Assembly (NCBI GenBank): GCA_014337915.1
Contig: QUBU01000002.1
Location: 186,001-250,000, forward strand
Origin: Gammaproteobacteria bacterium
GTDB lineage: Bacteria; Pseudomonadota; Gammaproteobacteria; Steroidobacterales; GCA-2729495
Direction: 5' to 3'
Length of the DNA: 64,000 nt
Below are positions 34,639 to 43,400 of this stretch, in pieces. The position numbers and the translations under genes were made by a program. Within the stretch, counting starts at the first letter, position 1. The number at the start of each line of letters is the position of its first letter. The notes below the pieces were generated by a model. The model saw nothing but the letters and a program-made list of their open reading frames with translations, made no database searches and had not been told where the DNA came from.

Positions 34639-36308
34639 ACGCCTGGTTTACCCATCTGCCGGTAGTGCCCATCATCGTGCCGCTGCTCGCGGCTGCGGCG
34701 ATTCTGTTCCTGACGGAGCGCGCGCGCGTGCTGCGGGTCGCCGTCGCGGCGCTGTCGATCATCGCGCAGCTAGCAGTGGCAATCGTATTGCTGGCACTGA
34801 CCACCGAGGCCTTCCCGGATATCTGGTCCCGCGGTGTCGGCGCGTATGCCATCGGCGGGTGGCCCGCGCCCTTCGCGATCGTGCTGGTGATCGATCGGTT
34901 GACGGGGTTGATGCTGGTACTGAATGCGGTGGTGACACTGGCAGCATTCGTCAATTCGCTCGCTTTCTGGGACCGGGCCGGCCCGCATTTCCACGCGCTG
35001 CTCCAGCTGCTTGCCATGGGCGTGAACGGTGCATTCCTCACCGGGGACCTGTTCAATCTGTTTGTTTTCCTCGAGATCCTGCTGGCGGCATCCTACGGCC
35101 TGCTGCTGCACGGCTCGAACAGCCAGCGGGTCAGGTTCGGGCTGCACTACATCGTGGTAAACCTGACCGGGTCTCTGCTGCTGCTGATCGGAGTGTCGCT
35201 GGTCTACGGTGTGACCGGTACTCTCAATATGGCGGACCTGCCGGCGCGGGCTGCCGCACTGTCCGTTACGGATCGCACGCTGTTCGATGTCGCGGCGGCC
35301 ATCATCGGGGTGGCCTTCCTGACGAAGGCGGGCTGCTGGCCGCTCAATTTCTGGCTGCCGGGAACCTACGCGGCGGCGAGCGCGCCGGTAGCGGCGGTTT
35401 TCGCCATCCTCACCAAGGTGGGCATCTACGCATTGCTGCGCCTGGGCTCGCTGATCGGCAGTGCCGATGCGCTGCTGCACCACGAAGGCAGTGCACTGCT
35501 GCGGCCCGATCTGTTTCGTGGCGGGCTGTACTACCTTGGTTTCGCCACGATCGGATTCGGCATCGTCGGCACATTGGCGGCGCAGCAGTTGTCGCGCCTC
35601 GTCGGCTATTCGGTCATCGTCTCGTCGGGGCTGTTGCTGATGGTGATGGGTCTGGATCATCCGCCACTGCTGGCGCCGGCGCTTTTCTATCTCGTCGGCT
35701 CGGTCCTGGCGACCGGAGCTTTTTTCATGTTGACCGGAATGACGGAGCGCGCATGGCGCGCACCATCAAGGCCAGCTTCCGCGGCGGCCGAGCCTGCGCT
35801 GCTTTCCACCGGGGGCTACGTGCCATTCGGTGTACGCCGTGGACCACCGGTGCCGGAGCCTGACGCGGAGGTCGGGGTGGCCATCCCGGCGGCAATGGCG
35901 TTCATGGGACTGATGTTCGCATTCTGTGTGCTGCTCGTCACGGGATCGCCGCCGCTGTCGGGCTTCATCGCCAAGTTCGCGATCATCTCCGCAGCCATAC
36001 AAGCGGCACAGACCGAAGCATGGGCACCGGCGGCGTGGGTCCTGGTGTTCGTGACGCTTGCCGCAGGCCTGGCGAGCCTGATCGCGCTCACGCGCATCGG
36101 CATGCGCCTGTTCTGGTCAGCCATCGGGCGCAACACACCACGCCTGAGGGTTCTCGAGGCGGGCCCGGTGGCGATGCTGGTTCTGCTTTGCATCGGCCTT
36201 ACCGTCGCGGCCGGTGCGGTCATGCGTTTCTTCGATTCGACGGCGGCGTCGCTGCGTTCGCCGCAGATTTACATCGAGACCGTGCTCACAACCGGGGGTG
36301 GTCGATGA
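34635..36308 (+). CDS. mrpD: Na+/H+ antiporter subunit D
   Basis: A 557-residue NuoN/NuoM-like antiporter subunit with about 14 helices. Conserved elements include FLTGDLFNLFVFLEILLAAS, AFLTKAGCWPLNFWLPGTYA and the later PPLSGFIAKFAII. A loop of ~45 residues with AEPALLSTGGYVPFGVR is inserted before the last helices. GTG 34635 overlaps the mrpC stop (GTGA). Confidence 0.93.
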   Translation: MNAWFTHLPVVPIIVPLLAAAAILFLTERARVLRVAVAALSIIAQLAVAIVLLALTTEAFPDIWSRGVGAYAIGGWPAPFAIVLVIDRLTGLMLVLNAVVTLAAFVNSLAFWDRAGPHFHALLQLLAMGVNGAFLTGDLFNLFVFLEILLAASYGLLLHGSNSQRVRFGLHYIVVNLTGSLLLLIGVSLVYGVTGTLNMADLPARAAALSVTDRTLFDVAAAIIGVAFLTKAGCWPLNFWLPGTYAAASAPVAAVFAILTKVGIYALLRLGSLIGSADALLHHEGSALLRPDLFRGGLYYLGFATIGFGIVGTLAAQQLSRLVGYSVIVSSGLLLMVMGLDHPPLLAPALFYLVGSVLATGAFFMLTGMTERAWRAPSRPASAAAEPALLSTGGYVPFGVRRGPPVPEPDAEVGVAIPAAMAFMGLMFAFCVLLVTGSPPLSGFIAKFAIISAAIQAAQTEAWAPAAWVLVFVTLAAGLASLIALTRIGMRLFWSAIGRNTPRLRVLEAGPVAMLVLLCIGLTVAAGAVMRFFDSTAASLRSPQIYIETVLTTGGGR

Positions 36309-36793
36309 GGCGTGGTGCACCGGTTCTGGTGTTCGCGCTTGCCGCCATGTGGCTGGTGGCCAATGACACGGTCTCCCCGGGGCAGATCATGTTGGGCATG
36401 CTGGTGGCGACAGCGCTCGCATGGTGGGCGGCGAAGATGCGACCGCTGCGCCCGCGGATGCGGCGCCCCTGGCTTGCTGCGGCACTGCTGGTCACGGTCT
36501 TCATCGACATCGTGCGTTCCAATATCGGCGTTGGCCGTATCATCCTCGGCCTTGCCGGCAAGCGTGAGATCCGCACCGGCTTCCTCGAGATTCCGCTGGA
36601 CCTGGATGATCCGCACGGTCTCGCGGTCCTCGCGACCATAATCACCTCGACACCCGGCACGGTATGGGTGGAGCACTCGGCCGAGCGCCGCAGGCTCGTG
36701 CTGCACGTGCTCGACCTGCGGGACGAGCAGGAGTGGATCCGCACCATCAAGCAGCGCTATGAGCGCCCGCTGATGCGGATTTTCCAGGCATGA
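36305..36793 (+). CDS. mrpE: Na+/H+ antiporter subunit E
   Basis: A 162-residue protein with two N-terminal helices and a cytoplasmic domain. The pattern LVTVFIDIVRSNIGVGRIIL and VLATIITSTPGTVWVE is the MrpE signature. ATG 36305 overlaps the mrpD stop (ATGA). Confidence 0.93.
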   Translation: MRRGAPVLVFALAAMWLVANDTVSPGQIMLGMLVATALAWWAAKMRPLRPRMRRPWLAAALLVTVFIDIVRSNIGVGRIILGLAGKREIRTGFLEIPLDLDDPHGLAVLATIITSTPGTVWVEHSAERRRLVLHVLDLRDEQEWIRTIKQRYERPLMRIFQA

Positions 36794-37077
36794 GCATGGA
36801 AACCCTGGTGGATATGGCGGCGTGGTTCGCTTCCGGTTGCATCGGCACTGCAATGTTGCTGGCGGCCTGGCGGGTGGTTCATGGTCCGGCAGCACATGAT
36901 CGCGTTCTGGGGCTTGACACCCTGTATGTGAACGCGCTGGCGATGCTCCTGGTCTACGGGCTTCGTTTCGGTTCCGGCGCCTGGTTCGAGATCGCGCTGC
37001 TGATTGCGCTGTTCGGATTCGTAGGGTCGGTGGCGCTGGCCAAGTTCCTGCTGCGCGGGGAGGTGATTGAACCATGA
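36790..37077 (+). CDS. mrpF: Na+/H+ antiporter subunit F
   Basis: A 95-residue, three-helix protein: RVVHGPAAHDRVLGLDTLYV and EIALLIALFGFVGSVALAKF are the MrpF signature. It starts with ATGA overlapping the mrpE stop. Confidence 0.93.
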   Translation: MSMETLVDMAAWFASGCIGTAMLLAAWRVVHGPAAHDRVLGLDTLYVNALAMLLVYGLRFGSGAWFEIALLIALFGFVGSVALAKFLLRGEVIEP

Positions 37078-37421
37078 GTGGTATCGAGTCGCCATGGATC
37101 GCCGTGCCGGTTGCGCTGCTGCTGGTGGCCGGCGGGTTGCTCGCGCTGGTCGGCTCGCTGGGGCTGGTCCGCCTGCAGAGCTTCCAGGCACGCATGCACG
37201 GGCCATCGATGGGCAACACGCTCGGCCTCGGCTGCCTGATCATCGCGTCGATCATCGCGGGGTCGGCGGCCGCGCAGCGGCCGGTACTGCACCCCTTGCT
37301 CGTCACGGTGTTCGTGGTGATGACGTCACCAGTGACCGCGATGCTGCTGATTCGGGCAAGCATCCATCGGGAACGTTCCAGGCTCGAAGTTTCCCGCACC
37401 AGGGTGGCGAAGCAGCAGTGA
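37074..37421 (+). CDS. mrpG: Na+/H+ antiporter subunit G
   Basis: A 115-residue protein with three helices: LGLVRLQSFQARMHGPSMGN, and TVFVVMTSPVTAMLLIRAS are typical of MrpG. ATGA overlap with mrpF. Last gene of the operon; the following 97 bases show no clear terminator. Confidence 0.93.
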   Translation: MSGIESPWIAVPVALLLVAGGLLALVGSLGLVRLQSFQARMHGPSMGNTLGLGCLIIASIIAGSAAAQRPVLHPLLVTVFVVMTSPVTAMLLIRASIHRERSRLEVSRTRVAKQQ

Positions 37422-37518
37422 GCGTGCTGCCGCGGTCGGTGCCGGGCCGTGACGCGCCGGCCGGGATGGCGGCTCGCGGCGGCGCGCCATGGCCGCCTGG
37501 TGGCCTGGTCCGCTACGG

Positions 37519-38412
37519 CTACAGCACCCGCATGACCCGTGTCAGGGTGGTCGGTGGGCGGTCGTTGCCCGGGTTTGGGTCGACATAGCGGAAGGTGACG
37601 TTTCCGGGGCCCGGCACCTCCACGAGGCCGTTGTTCGGGGTGGCCGGTGCAGGGTCAACCTGTATCGGCACAGTCAGGATCCGGAACAACCCCGGGGTGG
37701 CCGAGGGCAGTCGCAGCGTCTCGCGGTCACCGTTGGCGGTACTCACCGTCACAGTCACCGTCTCCACGCCGGCCATGTCGGCGTCACGCACTTCGACCCC
37801 AACCGGTGCTCCATCGGTCAGCGCGACCTCGCTGATCGCCATCGGTGTCACGGTCAGGCGCGCGAGCACACCCGAGGCACTGGAGAAGGGATTGTCCAGC
37901 GCCACTGCGGATAGCCGCCAGGCCTTGCCATCGCGGTGCATCAGCACGGAGCTGCGACCGGTAACGATGCCCGGGGTGAAATCGCCGGCCGCGAGGAAAC
38001 GTTTTTCCCAAGCGGTCTGGATCACGGCCAGGTCCGGGCCCGCGGTGATCTGCGTATCGGTGAGGTGAATGCGCAGGTTGCGGTAGGCGGCAACATCACG
38101 CCGGACACCGTTCAGGAACACCTGGTAGCCCACCATCGACGGGTCGAGCAACTGCTGGAACTTGGCGATGTTGCCGGTCTCGTAGGCGCGCAGCAGTTCC
38201 TCGAGCGCATCACGGGCCTGCTGCACATCCTCGAAGGCCCCGGTCGCAGCGCCGGGCGCCGGTGTCGTCGGACTAGCGCCGATGCCCTTGATCTCGGAAG
38301 CAGGCGGCAGCGGGTTCTCGTCGCGTGGCACCCCCTGCGCGGCAATGCCGGTGGTGACCAGTGCGAGCAGTATGCTGGTGGCTGTTCGGTAGCGGTAATC
38401 GCTGGAAATCAT
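37519..38412 (-). CDS. Secreted protein with SnoaL-like and C-terminal beta domain
   Basis: 297 residues. An N-terminal hydrophobic segment (~12-26) is a signal peptide ending GIAAQ. Residues ~60-175 have an NTF2/SnoaL-like look (DVQQARDALEELLRAYETGN, then AVIQTAWEKRFL and HRDGKAWRLSAVAL). The C-terminal part, with VEVRDADMAGVETVTVTVST, GLFRILTVP and GNVTFRYVDPNPGND, follows the VxVxYxD end-pattern of beta domains in large bacterial surface proteins. It starts 33 bases after the beta-barrel gene on the same strand, so it is probably in its operon. Function unknown. Confidence 0.65.
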   Translation of the reverse strand: MISSDYRYRTATSILLALVTTGIAAQGVPRDENPLPPASEIKGIGASPTTPAPGAATGAFEDVQQARDALEELLRAYETGNIAKFQQLLDPSMVGYQVFLNGVRRDVAAYRNLRIHLTDTQITAGPDLAVIQTAWEKRFLAAGDFTPGIVTGRSSVLMHRDGKAWRLSAVALDNPFSSASGVLARLTVTPMAISEVALTDGAPVGVEVRDADMAGVETVTVTVSTANGDRETLRLPSATPGLFRILTVPIQVDPAPATPNNGLVEVPGPGNVTFRYVDPNPGNDRPPTTLTRVMRVL

Positions 38413-38445
38413 GATGCCGTGCCTTGTGGGTCCCGGGGGGCCATC

Positions 38446-40185
38446 TCAGAATGCCGCAAGCAGCTGTACGCCGAGGGTGCGTTCCATGTAGGCGATGTCG
38501 TTGCGGTCGTCGAAGCTGTCGTTGCGGCTATAGTAGGCCTTGATCGAGCCATAGCGGCCAATGGCCCGTCCGGCGCTGAACTGGATGCCACGCTGGTCGA
38601 GCATCTGCCCGCTGCTGGGATCCCGCACCCGGCCGTCGTACCACAGGGCGCTGAACTCGCCGAAGCGCCTGTGCCGGCCGCTGAGATCAACCTGCCAGCT
38701 CTCACTGCCATTACGCGCGCCGCTGTCGAGTTCCTGCCGCTGGTCGCTGTAGGTGAGCGTCGTGCCAAGGCTCCAGCTGCCGTTCTCCGCTTCCATCCAC
38801 TCGCGCCCGAGGTATGCGCTCCAGCCATCGGTTTCCGAATCCGTTGCGGCTGCGGCAGAGTTCTCGAAGTCACCCTGCTGCAAGCTGAATCCGGTCGACC
38901 AACCACTGCGGCTGAATGAGACGCCGGCCGCGCTATTGCTCTGGTCATTGGCACCGCCGCCATCATTCTCGCCATTGGACTGGGAATGGCTGAACTGCAG
39001 GCTCAGGCCGTCAATGGCGGATATCGATACATCGGCACCCAGTGACCAACTGTCTGCCTCGGCTGCATTCGGCGTATATGGAAAGCTGACCGGCTGGCCA
39101 AGCTTGGTTGGCGGGATGGAGCGTTCATTCTCTGTATGGCGCAGGTCGCCGTTGAGCGACAGCCAGTTCGTCGCCATCCAGCTGGCGCTGCCATACACCT
39201 CGCTTACGCCGGACAGTGCTTCGCCCGACAGCGAGCTGTAGAAAAGCCCGAGGTCGTGATAACCGGCCTGAAAACCCAGCTGCTCGCCCTGCCAGGCAGC
39301 ATCGATGATCCATGCCTCATCGCTCTCGCTGGACTGTCCCTGTTCCTTCCAGCGGCTCGCGCCGCCTTCACCGCTGAGGCTGAAGCCGCCCTGGCGGAAG
39401 CGGAAGCCGAGCGTGGCCGCGTTGCCATCGGCGGGTGCCAGGCCGGTGTTGGCGGCTGTTGCTGCATCGCTGTCGTCGGAATATCCCTGTAGGGTGGCAT
39501 AAGCGGCAAATGCCTCGCCAACGGGCTGTTCAACCTTGAATGCATAGCTGTTGCGCTGATAGCGCGTCCGTCGTTCCTCGTTGGCAATCGACTCCCAGGT
39601 ATCCGCCTGCACGCCAGCCACGGCCTGGAACAGCGTACGGCCCAGGTAACCCTCACCGAGCAGGCCACGCAGGCCGGTGTTGGTGCCAAGGGTGGAGAAA
39701 CCCGCCGGGACATCTCCCAGGGCGACGCGGTAGCTGTCGCCGGCATGGCCGATCTGTACGGTATTGATGAGCATCGGGTGATCGATGGTTGCCCGGTCAT
39801 CGCTGAACGTAGCGCCGATGGTGAACCAGGAGAGTGCGCCGTCGGTTCCGGTCGAGCGCACATCGGTCTGGATCTGCGCAGTATTATGCGACCCATCGTC
39901 GCGGACCGGCGTCAGTATGAACCCGCCACGGGAGTTAGTTCCGTAGAAGTCGTAAGAGACGCCCCCGGTCCATTCCAGGCGGGTACTGTCGCTGCCACCG
40001 CCGCCTTCGATGAGGCGTGGCGGCGCGGTGCCGCTGGCCTGGGCCCACTGTTGCAGCACCTGCTCGTTGCCAGCCAGCACGAAATGACCGCTGTCGGCGC
40101 CGGCGGCGCATACTGCTGGCGCTACGATCCCAGCCAGAATCCAAACGCTGCGGCACATGCGCACCGCCCGGCGCCTGTCGGCCAT
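38446..40185 (-). CDS. Predicted outer-membrane beta-barrel protein
   Basis: 579 residues: a signal peptide (~8-28, ending AVCAAG), a short soluble N-terminal segment with LAGNEQVLQQWAQASGTAPP, then about 480 residues of alternating amphipathic strands rich in Gly, Ser, Trp and Tyr (TRLEWTGGVSYDFYGTN, SWFTIGATFSDD and the like), ending YMERTLGVQLLAAF with a terminal Phe, as in outer-membrane barrels. ATG 40185 is preceded by AAGGGAG. I recognise no named family. It is divergent from the giant secreted protein. Confidence 0.75.
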   Translation of the reverse strand: MADRRRAVRMCRSVWILAGIVAPAVCAAGADSGHFVLAGNEQVLQQWAQASGTAPPRLIEGGGGSDSTRLEWTGGVSYDFYGTNSRGGFILTPVRDDGSHNTAQIQTDVRSTGTDGALSWFTIGATFSDDRATIDHPMLINTVQIGHAGDSYRVALGDVPAGFSTLGTNTGLRGLLGEGYLGRTLFQAVAGVQADTWESIANEERRTRYQRNSYAFKVEQPVGEAFAAYATLQGYSDDSDAATAANTGLAPADGNAATLGFRFRQGGFSLSGEGGASRWKEQGQSSESDEAWIIDAAWQGEQLGFQAGYHDLGLFYSSLSGEALSGVSEVYGSASWMATNWLSLNGDLRHTENERSIPPTKLGQPVSFPYTPNAAEADSWSLGADVSISAIDGLSLQFSHSQSNGENDGGGANDQSNSAAGVSFSRSGWSTGFSLQQGDFENSAAAATDSETDGWSAYLGREWMEAENGSWSLGTTLTYSDQRQELDSGARNGSESWQVDLSGRHRRFGEFSALWYDGRVRDPSSGQMLDQRGIQFSAGRAIGRYGSIKAYYSRNDSFDDRNDIAYMERTLGVQLLAAF

Positions 40186-40480
40186 AGCCGCTCCCTTCCT
40201 CGAATCCAGTTCCCATGAAGGCAACCGCAGCTGCTTGAATGCCGCGGCTGGCAGCAGTCGGAGCCTAGCGCTTGCAATTCGACGAAACAATCGGTTTGGT
40301 CACGGACTGCAGGGGGCAGGAGGTGAGGGACAGGCGGGCAGCATCGGCGTACGGGGGTGTGGATTCCCCGGGCGTTCTGGTGGAGTATTGCCCTGGCGTG
40401 GCGGGGACCAGGCTGATCGTCGCAGCAGCGGCGACTTTCGGGCGGATCGCGCAGGCGGACCAGTGAGGGCGTGCGGCACA
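40186..40480. promoter_or_regulatory. Divergent promoter region of the surface locus
   Basis: 295 bp between the divergent barrel and giant-protein genes, presumably holding both promoters. Frames are open across it on the + strand but it lacks protein-like composition. No operator recognised. Confidence 0.4.
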
Positions 40481-43400
40481 ATGCGGCTCCGGACAGGCGT
40501 GCTTCGGATTGCGGCGCTCGTGATTGCCTCAGCGCCGGTAGTGGCGGGCGCACAGCGGGCGCTGCCGGGCCCGGTGCCAGCCGCACGGGACCAGGCGCGA
40601 AGCGTTGAAGCCCCGGCGGTGCGACCGGCAGTTTTCCGCGTGGCGCCCAGCCGCCTCGAGGCCGGCAACAGTTACACACTCGCCATTTCCGGCAGCGGCT
40701 TCGTCAGCGGCATGGCCGCGAACTTCGTGCCGGCGGGCCTGCGTGTACTGGGACCGGTGCTCGTGCAGTCAGCCGGCATGGCACAGCTGCGTGTCCAGGT
40801 CGCACCGGAGGCAGCTGCCGGGTTCAGGACGCTTGCGCTGACCGTACCTGCGCCGGCTGCGGGTGCCGCCATAGCGGCGATGCCAGGCAAGCCGGCTACG
40901 ATCGAGTTGTTGCGCGCGGTCGAAGTGGTGGCCCAGGTGACGACGTCGCCCACTATGGGTCCGCCACCACTCGCAGGCCCCGGTGCGTTGCCGCCCATGC
41001 CGGGCATCCGGCCACCGCCTGGCGATACCGGAATCGTGCCGCCCGGCCCGTCGCTGCGCCAGCCCGCGACCATTGCGGCGCGTGTGATCCGGATGGTGCC
41101 GTCGAGCGGTGAGCCAGGATCGACCTATACGCTGGAACTGCAGGGCAGTGCACTCAGTCCGGCGCTGCGGGTCAGCTTCGGTGCCGATATCGAGATCATC
41201 GGTCCCCTGCAGGTGCTGGGTACCGGCAAGGCACGCGTAGACATCAGGGTGCGCCCGACGGCCTTCCCCGGCCCACGCCGGTTGCAGCTTGCCTCCGGGC
41301 CGTCCGCCGCGTTCGTGGACCAGGGCCTGCAGTTCAGCATCAATGCCCGAAGGAAGGCGGCGCAGGCCTCCAGGACCATGCCGGTACCGCAGATTCCGGT
41401 GCTCGATGTCGTGGCCATCGCGAAGCAGCGCATCGACCTGACGGCGCCGGAATGGAAGACCCAGACGGCGAGTACCGTGCCGCCGAAGGATCCGGTCACC
41501 GGCAAGCCGCTGGGTGCACCGCAGCCGGTCTGGAGCATCGATGTGCCGCAGCTGCGTGAGGATCAGCTGTTCAGCTGGAAAGAGCTCAACCCCGGCACTG
41601 CCGAGTGGTTCGAAGTGCGTTTCTACCGCAAGGACCAGCAGGTCGCCACGCGGCGCATCGACCCGCAGACCATCAAGATCGGCAAGGCCAGCGGCAGCCT
41701 GCTGCCCACCTGGTTGCGTGCCGATGCCCAGCTCATCATGCAGCTGGTTCCACCCGGGACGGCAACCGGGACGTCCCGGCAGGCAAAAGTGAATCTGGCC
41801 CCGGGCGAGACCCTGGTAGCGAAGCCGCCCGGCGGCAAGCCCGGCCAGTCCGCACCGACTGCCGAGCAGCAGGCCGCGGCCATGGCGGATCTGTATTGGG
41901 AAGTCGCGGGGTTCCGCAGCTTTCAGGCCAATGGTGTGGCGAAGAGCGCAGGCACCGGGCCGGATGCGGACATGGTGGTCGAGCCGATCCTGCTTGCTGC
42001 AGCAGGGCCACCGCCGCCGGTTTCCGGCAAGCCGGGGAAAGCGCCAGCCGCCGACTCGCTGGCTGATACGATTGCAACCACCGTCGAGGTCGAGATTTCC
42101 GATCGCTGGCCATTGGCCACGCCATTCCGGCCCACGGGGCTCGCCTGCGGCCAGGACATCACCGGTAAATTCAGCCTGGTCAACCTGAGCAAGCAGGGTC
42201 TTGGCAGCAACCGGACCTGGGATGTCATGCGGCTCACCGGCGAGTTCTCGCTGGCCGGGAGTCCCTATCTGTCAAAGCCGCAAACCTCGAAGCCGTCGTT
42301 CATGGGCAAGGTGATTGTCACCAGCTGGGCCTTCGACAACCTGTTCATCGATTGGGGTGACGGTACCCAGGAACCGTTCAAGACGTTTTCTGGTGGGGAT
42401 GCCGGCGACTACCACTCGGACGTGACACTGTCCCTTGGCGACAAGGGCTGGACCCACCAGTACCAGGAGCCGGGCAACTACGTGGTGCGCGTCTATCAGC
42501 TCGCCAACGGCGCCGTGCAGAAGGGCGGTACCGAAGTGTTGACGGCTTCCGTCGGTGAGCAGGCTGGGGTTTATCACCAGGCACTGGCCATGGATGGCAA
42601 TCAGGCACTGGCCAGCGAACAGCTCGCCGTGGGTAAGGCGGCTGCTGACAGCGCCTACATGCTCTATTGCCAGCATGTCAGCGTATCGCCACGCACCGAT
42701 CCCGATGCAACCGGGCCGTTGAAGCTGGTCAGCATCGATATCCAGGGGTTCCCCTGGGCAGAGTCCAAGGCTTCCCGCGCCGGCAAGCCGCTACCGAAGC
42801 AGGCGTCATCCGCCGGGCAGGGCGGCGCTGTCGCTGCAGCGAAAAGCAGCCCCAGCGTACAGGCGACGGCTACGGAAATGAACATGGCGGCGGCTGCGCC
42901 CAAGCTGTTCGGCACCGGGGCTGGTGGTGCACCGACATTCACGGCCTGCGATGTCTCACTGACCGCCGGGGCGGCACTGACCTATGTCGGCCAGGGGTCT
43001 GCTCGCCTGCGCTGGCGACTCGATGGCGCGGTCTTCCATGAAGAGGTGTATGACGATATCGGGCCGTCACCGCCGCGACCGGACAAGATGCTCGCCCAGG
43101 ATCCTGCGAAGTGGGCCGCGGCACCCAAGGGCGTGCGTGCCAACCTGCTGTCCGGACCGGTTCCCCTCGACAAGCCAGCCAGCCACAAGGTTGCCGTGGA
43201 AGCCGAGGTGATCTACTCGACGCGGACCCCGGCGCTCTACGCTGCCATCAGCCAGGCGCTCGGTGCTGGCGGCCAGCTGCCGGATGCGGCAGCAGCGAAG
43301 GCCATCCTGCTCGGCAGCCAGGGAGGGCCAAAGATTGGCGTGCTGACGCCATATACCCAGACGGGCGGCGGCCTGCCGGCAGTGAGTTACGTACGCGAGG

